In this document: piece by piece, positions 22,386-34,807 of the stretch | Layout: every line of letters starts with the position of its first letter | Numbering within the stretch: position 1 is the first letter of the stretch | Source: Tubiluchus corallicola | Lineage: Eukaryota; Priapulida; Priapulimorpha; Priapulimorphida; Tubiluchidae | Length of the DNA stretch: 64,000 nt | Assembly: GCA_030141605.1 (NCBI GenBank) | Contig: JAQGDQ010000076.1 | Coordinates: 434,001-498,000 of the forward strand | Reading direction: 5' to 3' | Translations under genes and position numbers: made by a program | Notes under the pieces: model-generated | The model's input: only the letters and a program-made list of their open reading frames with translations | What the model was told of the DNA's origin: nothing | Databases searched by the model: none

Positions 22386-23528
22386 CTGTAAAGAAAAGAG
22401 GCAGTTATAGACACGACCACATATGCTTAGGATAACCGGTTAACTTGTTGCAGTTACCAGAGACATTGAATAAATAACCCATAAGATCCAGAAACATAGC
22501 ATCCCTCTAGGTCAAGAGAGAATTAAGCCTGAAACATTGCACACTGTTAGTACACGCATTACACTACGACATAATTATGTTAGTGCTGAAAACGCTTCTC
22601 TAGTGAGAATTCGTTTATAGTTTTATGGCTGGGATTGCTGTTCCTGTCAGAAGACTAAATAGACGGTCACGTCAAAACTGCGTACAAGATTTATCAGTTA
22701 AAATTGATTTTTTGTAAGCCTAATTACACTTCGTAAATCTACATTACCGTAATTACCAATCTAAATCAAATTTCATAATTGTAGAACAGAAGTAATTATG
22801 ATTTTAACTCAAAATAAAAAGCAAGAGAGCAAACCAGAGTTTGCTTTAATTATGATTTTGTTTATTCGGCATCTATTTTTCGCCCTAAGTGCGCAAAGCA
22901 AATAGTTTGTAATGAATTTGGTTATTTGAAGTTAATACGATTTCAAGCTGAGCAGTTTAATTAACAAGAGAATGCTCAACTTAAAAACGGCACAAAGAGG
23001 CGAAAGTAATAGTATGATAGCTTATGGGAAATTATAAACGATACAGCTAAATTTGGCGAATTTCTTTTTTCGTGTGTTTAATCTATGGAGAAGCAGTAAA
23101 ACATAGCCTTTGGCTTTGCTGAAAAGCATTTTCAACTATGTTAACCTTGGTGTTATACATTATTAAATTATTTCACAGTTCTACAAAGGTCCATCGAGAT
23201 TTCAGTCTTTTGACTTTCTTTGCCGCTTTTTGACGGAAACGGCTGCGTTATGTCTCAGTGGATATCTATATTGCAGCGTGAGGAGAATGGAAGATATAGA
23301 ATCCCTTTGCAACTGTTTCGCGTGAAAAAAGCAGCTGCTCCTTGCATTAAACGGTAATAATCCTCTTCTCACGTTTATCGTCACCGTACAAAACAAAATT
23401 TATTAGCTAATAATCACGTATGAATTATTTCTGTTCGCTAGACCATTTGCAGCAGTTTGCTCGTTCTCGTCCACGTTCCCAAGGAGTCGGAAAGGCGACA
23501 TTAGAAGAAAAAATTGGAAAAACGTTTA

Positions 23529-23572
23529 GCGTTCCCTCGCAAACTTGTTACGGTACCTGGCAAAGTTTTACG
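23529..23572 (+). repeat. Degenerate repeat, inverted partner of 24,150-24,197
   Basis: The reverse complement of this stretch contains TAAAACTTTGCCAGGTACCG, which matches CAAAACTTTGCCAGAGCATG at 24,160-24,180. Surrounding sequence repeats TTTGCGAGGGAACGC-like words in both places. It is either a degenerate minisatellite or the arms of a small inverted-repeat element. Confidence 0.5.
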
Positions 23573-24149
23573 CCCCCTCGGAAACTTTTGGCGTTTGCTC
23601 GCAAAATTCCTATGGAATAAGAATAAAAATGAAATGTTTGGAGACAAAACTGCACAAATTTTTGCCACATTTATTTGGGTTTTGGATTTCAAGATGCTGT
23701 AAAATGTGTATTTATATCATTACAATAATTTTACACATGTATAACCCCATAAAAAAGTTCAGCTTAATATCACATTTATTTTCCACTTAAGGATTTGCTG
23801 GTAATGTGTACTGGTTTATTTCAAACTGGTATAGTGACTTGGTGTAGGATATTGAGATAGCACTTTGGTTTCTTATAATTCAAATGCTTTATTAGAATAA
23901 ATTTTAGAATCTGAAAGTCAAACACTGCCCCCAATCTTTCGCTTCTCCAGGATTGAAATTGCGTTAGCATGCACGAGTTAATTGTTAGGAAGTAGCAAGT
24001 AGTAGCACCGCAAGCAGTAATGATGACGCACATAGCTCGTACACGTATGCGTAGGAATACATGTATCTAATAAAAGTCTGTAGTTCGTATCGTTTCGGAA
24101 CATTGCGAAGCTGTAAACTCTCTGCGAGGGACCCAGTACATGTAGTTTT

Positions 24150-24197
24150 TGCGAAGGAACGCAAAACTTTGCCAGAGCATGCAATACTTTGCGCTCG
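24150..24197 (-). repeat. Degenerate repeat, inverted partner of 23,529-23,572
   Basis: See the partner entry. The two copies lie about 580 bases apart in opposite orientation. Confidence 0.5.
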
Positions 24198-24926
24198 CAA
24201 GAATTGTTTAAAAAATCTTTGTCGCCTTGCGGCCGTCGTGGGCTCCATACGTTTCTGTTGTTCATGTAGTAGTTTTTGGCCAATTTGTATTGTGATGTCA
24301 CAACAGAGCAACTTCGCCGTTTGAATTTTTACAACAAAACAGATTCTATAGCAACACTAAATGACGTTATGAATAAACACACCCAGACAGTTGGGCTGAA
24401 GAAAATCAATAAGCGAGTAACCCACTCCCGAATAGTTATTTTCATAATTATTGATAATAAAAGATAAGATAAAATGAACTTCATTACGGGTAAAAATCTA
24501 AGTCAGAATACATATACAATAAAAAACACAAAATAGTAGATATCAGGTAAATATTTTTTTCTGTGATTCTATTGCACAATGCTTTGTGGTTTTAACAAAA
24601 TTTTCTTGCAACGTAATTGAATAACAACCTATAGTTGGCGCTTACAGCAAAAAATGTATCCACAGATAAAATTTAAAAAATATTTAATTATATTTGTGCG
24701 TACACAGTTTGCGAAACTTGTAACAACTGATATTGTTTCGGTCGCAAATTTTAAACTTCGTTTAGCATGCAATCATCTGCACGTGGATGTAATTAATAGT
24801 TAAAACAAAAACAACAGAAATAAAAACATGAGAAGACACTGCAATTATTGAATGTTGTAATAATTATAAATTAAAAAATTCATGTCAAGAAGAAATTTTT
24901 TATTGGTAAAATATAAATTTTCATAC

Positions 24927-24989
24927 CTGTGCAGACCAGATTTAGCCAGTATTCCTTTCCTGAATAAGTAACTTCACAGTATTGTTTAG
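24927..24989 (-). CDS. Candidate Cys-containing exon, unassigned
   Basis: The minus strand reads KQYCEVTYSGKEYWLNLVCT between an AG (weak acceptor GTGAG) and a strong donor ACAG|GTATGA. The exon is 63 bp, phase 1 at both ends, a class common in extracellular modular proteins. No partner exons were found and it lies upstream of the ZP signal-peptide exon, so it would belong to another gene. It could be coincidence. Confidence 0.25.
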
Positions 24990-25016
24990 CTCACTCGGGC
25001 ACCGCAATGCTTTATA

Positions 25017-25042
25017 GGAGGTTCTGCTTGACCTCCTTTTTT
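25017..25042 (+). terminator. GC-rich hairpin followed by six T
   Basis: GGAGGT, an 8-base loop, ACCTCC, then TTTTTT. This is the shape of a Pol III stop preceded by a stable stem and might end a small RNA transcribed from the plus strand, but I find no A/B box or other promoter upstream. Low confidence. Confidence 0.2.
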
Positions 25043-26239
25043 GTGTAGCAGATCAGCACCTCTGATCTGTCAAAATATACTTTCACAATGTAAAATTCGC
25101 CTTCCTTACCTCCCATTGCGTCTTCTCTTTTCTCTTTCTCTCTCTCTCTTTCGCTCTTCTACACTTAATTTCCTCTCATTTTCCTTCATTTATTTAATTA
25201 CTAATCGGCTAATCAACTTATGCAATAAATCAGAAATTACGCAAAGACAAATTATTGGATATATCCGTAGAAACGCATTATGTGATTTCTTATTAAATTT
25301 GCGAATTCAAAACTATGCGCTTGTTGTAGGCTTTGAAAAGGTTGCATATAAAAAAGTTTTAATTCATGTGTAACCAATTTTCAGACTGTTTGTTAAAAAT
25401 AGAGAAAATGTAAAGTGTATACTGACTTTTATGACATCTGAACAGTTTTCTAACAATCTTGTTGTAGTAATAATTCACGTAATTTGGAATTTCTATTGGT
25501 GTATAATAAAACAAATGTATAGTTTTTTTCTGGCAACCGTGTGTTTATAACCTCTCGGATTATCACCAACAGCACCAATAACAATAAAAATGAAATTACA
25601 TGGCAAATGAACATTATATAAAAAATGAACTAAAATGAATGATAAACTGCATTTCTTCGAAAAAATGTGTTGGCTTGTGACAAACGCTTCTGACTTTATT
25701 TATCTCAATTTTATTGAAAATAAGAACAACTTTGACTACAATTTTCCGTTTGTAATAAGATAGGCTGTAGTGATATAAATTACTGGTGTTCAGATAAAAA
25801 GTATAAAGTGTTGAGATACCTTTGTTTCTTAAATTATACATATCACTGCTAAGTTTTTCTTTTTTATACTGCTGTATAAGATATGTGTTCTATTCACACT
25901 TAAGTCTAAATAATAGCAGACTAAAAAACAAGAAAGTTTAGTTTCTCTGTTTGTTTTCACGATCAGCGACAAAAGTTTAAAATGAATCTCACTCAATAAA
26001 AATGCGTAACACTATACTAGAGCAAGTCGAAAATAGGTTCTTGGTACTGCCTACTGTAGATTTTGTCCTTTACATGTATAAATTAAATCAAAACATTTTA
26101 ATATTAATTTTAAAAAAATTAAGTACCCAAGCTTTTTTTCTGACATACTGTACATAGGTGTTTGGAACTAGCAAACCATACATTCCATTTAAGCATATAC
26201 GTACTGCAATATCTATAAGAACACTTTCTTCCAAAGGGA

Positions 26240-26430
26240 GGCACCATCTTGAAATAGATGGAGGGCACCCCTCCTTTCTATTTTCTGGTGTCCCCACTCA
26301 CGCTTTGTTAATTCTTTTTAGTAATAACTTATTTATTACATTTTCTACAAAAGATGTCCTTAGCCAGGGGGCCCTTCTGATAGGGACCCGGGGCAACTGC
26401 CCCTTACGACCTTTATAAATCCGGTCCTAA
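26240..26430. repeat. GC-rich transposon-like block
   Basis: In an AT-rich setting this block has gggcacccctcc, ccagggggcccttctgatag and gacccggggcaactgcccc, ending in a cctttataaatccggtcct string. Such GGGGCCC-rich blocks with a CCGG(A/T)CC end are common in decayed DNA transposons. No termini could be proved. Confidence 0.3.
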
Positions 26431-28339
26431 TGTAACAAACACGAGTTGCAAAACTTTTGCAACGTGTATCATGAAATTTTTAATCCTTGTGACGTAAAGT
26501 GATGCTATGTCACGTGACATGAATCCCGAGATCCTAATTTAATAAGACGTGGACGCTTAGCAATTAGGATGTCATTAGTTACGACATGGTCGACTAAGTT
26601 TCTTGAGGTAAATGTCTTTGGCTGTTGTGCTGACATTAATAAATCTATTAAAACATCTAAAGATTTTCTTTGCTGAAAGTCTGTCAGTGTCCCTCATAAT
26701 TAGAACTGTATGACAATTAATGCTCTGAACTTGCTGTCACCAGATATTGCATATAAAAGTAGCAGTGTCTAATTAATGCAACTTATCTAAATGAAATAAA
26801 CTCAAGACGGTGTAAGCCGAATTAGGCACACAAATGACATCAAGCGAAACCTAAATTGCTAAGATGGTTAAAATGGTAGCTGTTTATGGAAAACTTTCGA
26901 CCTTGAAACTTACTATGACTTCGAAAGCCACTTTAAGGCAAAACGCACTTTACAGTTGTAACAGCCGTGTAATATTTCAGAAAGACATTTAGGAAATGCA
27001 GCAGTTAGTACAGGTCATGGAACCCCTTGGTGTCTTTATTCTCTGTAGGATGCGATGATGCAGGATGCGAGTTCCTTGGGTCACTATTTTTCGGTGGGTC
27101 ACTGCGTAGGTTCTAATACAGAATCATTGTACAAGCGTCAGTATTTTTCAGTTTGTCACTAGGTCTGATCAAAGTGCAAGACCAAAGTGCACAATGCAAA
27201 ATGTGCTCCACTGTCTTGCTGTCTTGTTTTAAACCAAGTTTAGTTAAAAATTATGTTTAGAAATTTATGTTAACCGATATTGCCAACTATGTAAAGTGCT
27301 GATTTAAAAATTCTTTTTTATCTGTCCAAGTAATTTTTAATTTTAAAGATAATTAAGTTATTAAAGATTTATAAAAAGAGAACTTCTTAATTTGAAAGGC
27401 AAACAGGCAAAAGTAGAATAGGGTGGAAACAGGACTTAATCACCATGAATTAGCTCTGTTGAGACATATGGCCATTAAAACACATGTTGGTCATGGCTGC
27501 GGGTTAGAATGAAGGAAGTCGTGCAGCCTGTGAGATTTTAAAAAGAGGGTATTTCAACTACATTTCCAGTATGTGGCATATAGTAAAAATTAAAAAACAC
27601 AAACAGGCTAAACACTAGCTCTATCATAAGTTTTACCTATTTTACTTTATTTTAAATTCCGAGAGGGAATATTTGCGTGGGACATACTGCTTCTGTAATT
27701 TTTGAATTAGTTTATTCAGTATTAGCTTACCCTGGATAATTATTTTGGAAAATTCGCCGTGTTTAGAGGGCTATAAAATCTTTGTTTGCTGAAGGCTATA
27801 GCTCTTCATGTGAATAGAAGACTAAGGAGACCATAAATTCGTTTTTTGAAGTTTGAGGTCTTTTGATTTTAGTTTCGCTCTATTTTTAATGGTTCTTTAT
27901 GCGGTCCACCGCCACCCCACCTTTTGCAAATTTAACTTCGCGTATAGTAGCTTCCCAACACTAAAGTTAAAGTATTCTTTGCTGTCAAAAAACAATTCCA
28001 CTGACCTGATGTGTTTCTTCGTTTCCTGGCACAAGCTAAATATTATACCTACGGTGTTGTGTTAATATAGTGCTTTGTGTGGTTGGATAACGCGCCCTAT
28101 ATGTCTCTGTGAATGTGGTTTAACTTTTCAAGAATGGTTATACAAGTCTTGTCTGCTGGTTGGGAACAAAGCAATTTCCTTAGATCAAGTTGTTTTTACA
28201 CGCTTTTAGGACTGCCGCGTTTGTAAACTGAATTTTTCAATTTTTGAAGTCAAGCGTTGCAGATAATGAATTACAAAAACTTTAACGTGCACTTCAGGTT
28301 TTATATAAAGAAGGTGGAAATATTATTACATGTATTTCT

Positions 28340-28447
28340 TGGTTTTCATCGTCATTGTCATCATCATCGCCGTCATCATCATCGTCATCATCATCATCAC
28401 CATCATCATCCCTATCATCGTCATTGTCATCTTCACCATTACCATCG

Positions 28448-28501
<54 letters not shown>

Positions 28502-28535
28502 ACATGATCATCATGATCTTCATTATCATCATCAT
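28340..28535. repeat. (ATC)n microsatellite, interrupted
   Basis: A run of ATC/GTC trinucleotides, pure between about 28,446 and 28,500. It produces poly-His, poly-Ile and poly-Met frames that are not genes. Confidence 0.95.
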
Positions 28536-28814
28536 AAGTTTTCTGAATTTCGTTTAACTTTTAAAGTGAATTTACAGCTAATTTAAAGTTACAACTTTTG
28601 CCAAACTTATGATGTGACTTTTACACTTGTATAAGATGAGTCTTAGTCAGTTTTAAATTTCCTAGGATGTAGTGTATTAATTTTATTTTTAGTGCAATCT
28701 GCATACGCTTCCTTACATTGTGATCATTTTTAATTGTTAGTTGGTGTAGAAAGCGATGAAATGAATACGTATAGCGCTTTTAACAGATAATAATTGTTGT
28801 CGTTGTCGTTGTTA

Positions 28815-28815
28815 T

Positions 28816-28875
<60 letters not shown>

Positions 28876-28925
28876 AACCATATTCGTCACTGTGATTGTC
28901 ATCATCATCTTCATCATCACGGTTA
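28815..28925. repeat. (ATC)n microsatellite
   Basis: A second ATC array 280 bases from the first, with TTG/GTT-rich flanks. Confidence 0.95.
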
Positions 28926-30059
28926 TCACATTATCATTATCAATTTGTTTAATTTGATTATTGCATTATTAATTTTATGCAGTTATATGGAAAAATGAAA
29001 GTCGGCAGTTTTGAACAAAAATTTATTGTTATTTCAGTTTTCTTGCAATGTTTTGGTCTTTTTAAGGTAAAAATGTATGTTTGCTTAAAAGTGGTTAAAA
29101 GATTGAAAATTGCAAGTGTCTAGCAAAAGTGATAAGCATCATTAAAAATTACACCCAAGCTATATTTACAACAATAATACAGTGTACATACTAATATAAG
29201 GCCTTCAAACACAAATATATTCTCTTAAAGTGGATACTATATTTTATAACCAGATGTACTATGCAATACCTATCTAGTAAATACATACTTTTGCTTAGGC
29301 TTATGCAAGTGATTGCATTTATTTCAAAAACTGTAGCTCTAAAATATGCGTTGGTTTAACTTCCACTTGCAAGTTGTTCCTGACCTAAGTATGAGAGGTA
29401 CCATATACAACAGTGTTAATGAGCATGACATTTTTACAAACAAGTTTAAAAATGACGATTGCATTCTATCTTGAAAAGGAGAAGTTTCTTACAGAAGAAG
29501 CTAAAAATGTACTAAAACATGGTAGGGTTATTTCAATGGTGTTCGGAAATTTGTAATGCGCTTTATGCTATACTATATATTTCGTAAATTGACTATATGA
29601 TTGCAGTCACACCTGGGCTGGTGCCTCAGCTTGTCTCCTTAACCGTAAACGTAAACGCTATACGTGATTCGTGAAAATTGTACAAGCAATGACTTTTGGA
29701 AACCACGTCTCTGTCAAAATTTAAGCGTGAAAATTACAGATGCAACATTAGCTTATTATTGTACTATTAGACGGAAAAATTCAAAAGCACAGGTTTTGGG
29801 TGCACAACATTTTGCAGGGGAGAGAACAATACGGCACGTATCGTCCATTAGTGATACTGCAGTTAGATGCACAACACAACTGTACATGCTTCTTCCATAT
29901 CTTAAAAATTCAAATAGAAAGGTATTATTGTCTATATAGGTCCTAAAATGACCAAACTCACCTAACTAGAATTTTCAGAAAGCTAAACAGCGAAAATGGT
30001 CACTGGAAACTTGAAAACTCGCTATAATTACCTAAGCAACGGCGGTTTCCTATCTGCGT

Positions 30060-30232
30060 ATTGCTGCGTGATGCGTGTACGGACGACAACGATCACGTTC
30101 GAATGAATACGGATAACGCATCATGCGTAACGGATCACGCATTACGTACACATGTGAACACTTCTACATGTTTAAATGCAAACTGTTGCATACGCATTAC
30201 GGATCACGCAACACGCATTATGTACACATGGA
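30060..30232. repeat. Degenerate ACGCATTACGGATC/ACACATG repeats
   Basis: Words such as acgcattacg, ggatcacgca and tacacatg recur irregularly over 170 bases, giving a CpG-rich island in AT-rich surroundings. Function unknown. Confidence 0.5.
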
Positions 30233-30824
30233 GTCGTACCTTTACTCGACTCTGGTCTGGTGGTCGACAACCATGTTTGTTGAAGATCTGGTGCTTTTAA
30301 TGCCACTTTTGTGGAAGATACTCTCAAGACCTGTTTGCAATTTTGAAATGTTGGCTGACTGTGTGGTACTTATTTTGCTACTCCTCTCATGTAATCTTTT
30401 CCAGGACATTAGCAGATACCAAACAAGTGACAGCGCCTTACAATTTCAGTTCTGTGGAATTCCTTACTAGAAAATTGATTCTTATTCAATTACAGCTTCA
30501 GTTGCTCCAAGAAAAGCATCAGCACGTCATACCTTCTATCACTAGCAAAATGTTTATAGGAATTAATTAACTGCAGCTCCTTTAATTGGTCTACAATTAG
30601 GGCGATCTGTACGAAAAGCTATGACAATGTAATGTGTACAATACATGCAGTGTACTGGCAAACAACTGGTCTGGAATGCGAAGCATTAGGCTACACATTA
30701 TTTAACGCTTTACGGTTCTTTAAAATGACTAGCAAACTCCGGTGAACTTTGCTCGCTTTGATTATTCACTGCTATATTCGCAAGCTCATTTCGGTTAAGA
30801 TACAAGTTTTTTATTTCTTTTATT

Positions 30825-30905
30825 CTCTCACACACACACTCTCTTTCACCTCGCTCTCTCTTCCCCCTCTCTCTTTCTCTCTCTCTTTCTTCCCCTCTCT
30901 ATCTA
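30825..30905. repeat. CT-rich low-complexity tract
   Basis: Pyrimidine tract of CTCT and CACA words. No gene. Confidence 0.8.
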
Positions 30906-31114
30906 TGAACATCCACAATGCATTGTTTACCTGGTAATGAATAAATGGCAAAGTTTTGCATTACATAAACAACGAGAACAAGGCAAAACTTCTTTTAACA
31001 TGTTGGCTAGGTACCAAGTTCGATACGGTGGAGAAATCTTGGTACCAAGTGATACCTAAATCTGACCACAGCATACTAAGATACATTGTTTCAATGAAAA
31101 TTAATTTTGTCCCT

Positions 31115-31120
31115 TTTATT
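31115..31120 (-). promoter_or_regulatory. Candidate polyadenylation signal of the 31-38 kb gene
   Basis: Minus-strand AATAAA about 200 bases beyond the stop codon at 31,324-31,326. Confidence 0.45.
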
Positions 31121-31323
31121 GGTATATACAACTAGTCTGGCAAGTATGTCCTGGCCTTGTAGGGAAACGCAATGAGTCTCCAATGTTGTAGAACTATAGG
31201 TTCCTAGTGGTCGCTCATCTAATATCTGATCTATGCTTGTATCACACAAATTTTGTCTATGCAGGCTTTCACTTAGTTATAGCCCTGTAGTGTTTGGCAC
31301 AGCCTTGGAACTAACCACCAATG

Positions 31324-31936
31324 CTAACAATTGTCTTCTTTACACTTCTGTCTGAGTTCTGAATCAGCATCATAAGGAGAATCATCATCAAGAACATCAG
31401 TCAACTTCTCGAGTTCCTTTGATCGATGCAGTAAGTGCTGTTCTTGTTGACTAGCTACCGACATTCTAACTAGATGCGTATCTGATAGAGTCCGATTACC
31501 CCAAGAATCGGACGGCGACAAAACAGGACTCAACATCAGATTGTGGCTGTACTGGTAACCTTGATTTCCGTAGTCTGACTGATTACCACAAGTTGGATAT
31601 GTTGGAGAATAATAATCGTTCTGCTTTTTCACTTCGTCGGCCTCATATGTTACAACAGGAAGTGTTAGTCCATCTTTGTCACTTTCTACAATCACTTCTT
31701 CTAGTACTTCAGTTATTTGTCCTTCTAATCGCTCAGCCACATCATCTGATATGCTTTCATGCACAATGGCGTCGCACACGTCTTCACTAGAAGAAAAATC
31801 CCACTTCACATTAAGAGAATTTTCTCTCGTACTTTCATGTTTGATTTTGTTTATATTTGGCGCATGTTGAGTATGTTGATCAGAGATTATTTCTTTTGTT
31901 GTTGATGGCGCACAGGTTTCAACCATACTTTCTGGC
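31324..31936 (-). CDS. Unrecognised acidic protein, last exon
   Basis: Acceptor TTTGTTTTTAG, entry phase 2, 203 codons plus TAG. Composition is acidic and Ser/Thr-rich, predicted to be mostly disordered. Notable parts are an acidic helical stretch (AERLEGQITEVLEEVIVESD), a Tyr/Gly/Asn/Gln-rich segment (NDYYSPTYP, SDYGNQGYQYSH), SPVLSPSDSW with proline-directed Ser sites, and a C-terminal charged helix (LLHRSKELEKLTDVLDDD). The protein ends QKCKEDNC. I do not recognise the family. It is the largest exon of the gene and splices in phase to the 34.3-kb exon. Confidence 0.72.
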
Positions 31937-34203
31937 CTAAAAACAAAGACAGACTTAGAATCATGTGAATGACCAGTTTGATCTTATTAACAACATAGGA
32001 ACACTGTAATAGAATATTTTTTTTATTATATCATTATTGAGTTGGAGGCCATATAAGTTGGAGTACTTATGCGTTGGAGGCCTAACACCATGAAAGATTT
32101 AAATAAGTTTCAAACTGCTTAATAAAAATAAGATATCAAAATCAATGAGCTTTTTATTTAGCTGTTTGCATTTTTTGATGGTTTACAATCACTCTATAGA
32201 TATTTTACTCATAAAGCATATTTACTCATAAATATATTTATAGTTCACTAACATCAAGAGCATCTAAAAGGTATTCACACTTTTTTACTTTTACTTCATA
32301 CGCTCTCTATCGGAACCATAGCGAAGAGAGATTAATAAGGGCCAGAAGGGAAAAATTATACCAATCCTATTGATTTGAAAGAAATATTTCGCGGAAAATC
32401 CCACTGCACTTGCGCAATTTATACCAAGGAAGTCCTATAGATTTTCATGACTGAAAACTACCGCTTTCTTGAAAACATTAGCGCACAGGAACTATTTGAA
32501 ACAGAAGGCAAACATGGAAACTTCCTCGTTTTTAATTTAACCCGCAGGAGTTTTTCACACAAATATAGACCTAATCGCAGGAAAAGTTATGGCTAGCCGT
32601 AATGATGATTATTAATCTATATATTTTTACGCAGTTCGACGAGATATATAGAGGGCTAACTAATTACATAAAATGATTGTGGCCTGGGATATAAGAATTT
32701 ATGCCTAAATCACTGAGATGAGAAAATAATCAGTAGATGTGTCTTAGCCAAGTTCAGATGCGCCATTCATTCTCTCTCAGCAAGATAAATAGGCCTACTT
32801 GGAAGCATTGGAGACAATAATATGACGTCACGCTCCTTGACTTGAATGTGGCCTCACACCTCTCATTACTGTCAGCCTATAAAGGCGCAATTTTCATTTA
32901 CCTGTGCCAAATTTAGAGGTAGAATGAGATGCAGGAACTTTACAAGCCTATGTATATTTCTAAACAAATAAAACTTGCTCTATAAACGTATCTCAGGCAC
33001 ATAACTCCGTTAACACAGTGGTACCCTCTCAGACTTTTCTTAATTGTGTGCCATAGTTTTGACTTTTGTCTTTTGTAATGCTAGACTGATTTTGTTCTGG
33101 CTGACCCGGATGTACTTTGTAGGTTGCTGTAGCCTTAGTTTATTCAGAATGAATAAGATGAACTCGCACAGTTATCACCTACTTGACTCGAGAATCCTTG
33201 CTATAGATAGCACAATGGATTAAAACTGATTTTTTTTTAACAAAATTAATGTTATTACAAGTTTGATCATTTGCATCACTTGAACCTGAAACTTTTGGCA
33301 AGAAGGTCACATTTCCTGCTAAGTTTCAAAATAAAATAGCAGAAAAGTACCAACGGTACTTAGCTTTCCTTAAACGGTTTCAATTTAGATACTTTTGAAA
33401 TACTGATCATGATATTATAAAAAGAACTCATACAATTGTGTCTTTCATGATCGTAATGGTCAAATAGTAATTCAGGTCCGTTATTTATATTTTTATAGCG
33501 ATTCAAAATTGTCATTTCGTTTTTTGTAATTATTCATTTAAATGTATTCACCTATGTATATTGTAATATATCCATTGAGGCATTGACCAAATTTTCAGAC
33601 TACTTCCCAATTTCCAGGCGCATTAGATTTAATTTGCAACTTTGTCAGAGCTTGTCTTAAAATCAAGGCAAGTGGGGCAAAATAGTATTAAAAATGCTAT
33701 TATATTGTCTACACGTCTGATTATGTTATATTTGTGAAGTTATTCTAACATTTATTTGTTACATGTGTCAATTATGTATATAATACATCAAATTATGATA
33801 TTATAATTTATGTAATCTGTTTTATTGTCATTAATATGTTGTAAACTTGTATTGTAATAATTGTAATGTGTTTGTGAATGTTAATTGTTAACCCAATAAA
33901 TTAAAGTACATTATATTCATTTAAATGTGAATTAGCTTTAAATAATTTTGCAATAACTGTAAAACATTTTCAAATATTGTAACATTGTGTGAAGCAGATA
34001 ATATTAAATAAACTTGAAAGATTATTTAGGAGTGAATAGACCTACATATTAAAAAAATTTCTTTTGCTTGAAATAAAATGAAACTGGGCCACTCTGAATT
34101 TAAACTGCAACTACATAGGCAATGAACAGTGATACAAATAAACATTAAAGCAATATCTGGCTAACGAAAAACAGGGTTGCTAAAATAGTTTTCCATCTCG
34201 CAC
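31937..34203. other. Intron, 2.3 kb
   Basis: Non-coding, AT-rich, with a few CpG-bearing stretches near 32.3 and 32.8 kb. No exon or element was recognised on either strand. Confidence 0.5.
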
Positions 34204-34356
34204 CTCTGCAAATCACTACTTTCCAGCTGACCCTCCTTTATATCATTCGCATGCTCTTTCTTCACGCGACATGTATCCCAGCATTCTTCACACTCAGGTT
34301 CTGCTTGATTTCTTTGTTTGACAACAGACAAAGTGGAAGATTCGATGCCATTCCCT
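34204..34356 (-). CDS. Unrecognised acidic protein, internal exon (Cys cluster)
   Basis: Acceptor TTGACATTCAG, phase 2 in and phase 2 out (GCAGAG|GTGCGA), 153 bp, 50 whole codons. It contains a compact CEECWDTC cluster flanked by charged residues (NQAEPE before, RVKKEHANDIKEG after). The spacing C-x2-C-x3-C could bind metal, but no known finger is recognised. Joins both neighbours with Arg codons split 2/1. Confidence 0.72.
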
Positions 34357-34624
34357 CTGAATGTCAAGTAAAAAATTCAATTCACGGCCTAAGAAAGTTC
34401 ATTAAGTATTTTAAAGCAAACGAAAATAATAAAAGTAGATTTCGTAAAAGTTACTACAACTTTAATTTTCACATTTTTAATAACCAATACACTACAGCTC
34501 AAAAATTCATTTAAAGCTCGGAGATAAAAAGGTTTAAAAACAAAAAATTATACCTGCAAATACGGAAATAAAATAATTGCAAATGACATACAAATCCACA
34601 AAAAATAATTTGTGTAACACGAAC

Positions 34625-34807
34625 CTGCTTTGATCATTGGTTTGCGTTGTTCTGGTTTCATTTAAATCTGCCAAGATATCAGGATTAGATAATGGTGGTG
34701 ACCGTAGTGACAGCGATGGTGATGGTGACGGTGGTGTCACTCCACTGATCACGTGCGGTGAGGATTCGTTAAACGTTGGCGGTTCTGCTGTTATCACTTC
34801 ATCTGGT
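34625..34807 (-). CDS. Unrecognised acidic protein, internal exon (Pro/Ser-rich)
   Basis: Acceptor TTCTTCTTTTAG, phase 2 in and out (AGCAG|GTTCGT), 183 bp, 60 codons. It reads PDEVITAEPPTFNESSPHVI, then a Pro/Ser run (VTPPSPSPSLSLRSPPLS), then PDILADLNETRTTQTNDQS. It looks disordered, with many Ser-Pro sites. The preceding exon also ends in PDPG, so the joint reads KPDPG-PDEV. Confidence 0.74.

Larger units (their letters stand above)
22386..31114. other. Gene-poor region
   Basis: About 8.7 kb without a convincing gene. Contents seen: a degenerate inverted repeat pair (23.5/24.2 kb), a possible exon on the minus strand at 24.93 kb, a hairpin with T run at 25.02 kb, CT-rich tracts (25.1 and 30.85 kb), a GC-rich repeat-like block at 26.2-26.43 kb, two ATC microsatellites (28.35 and 28.82 kb) and an ACGCATTACGGATC-rich block (30.06-30.23 kb). 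Open frames across the microsatellites (poly-His, poly-Ile, poly-Met) are artefacts. Confidence 0.5.

Noticed and set aside
28257-28586. 109-residue His-rich frame and opposite Met-rich frame
   Set aside because: Both are translations of an ATC microsatellite.
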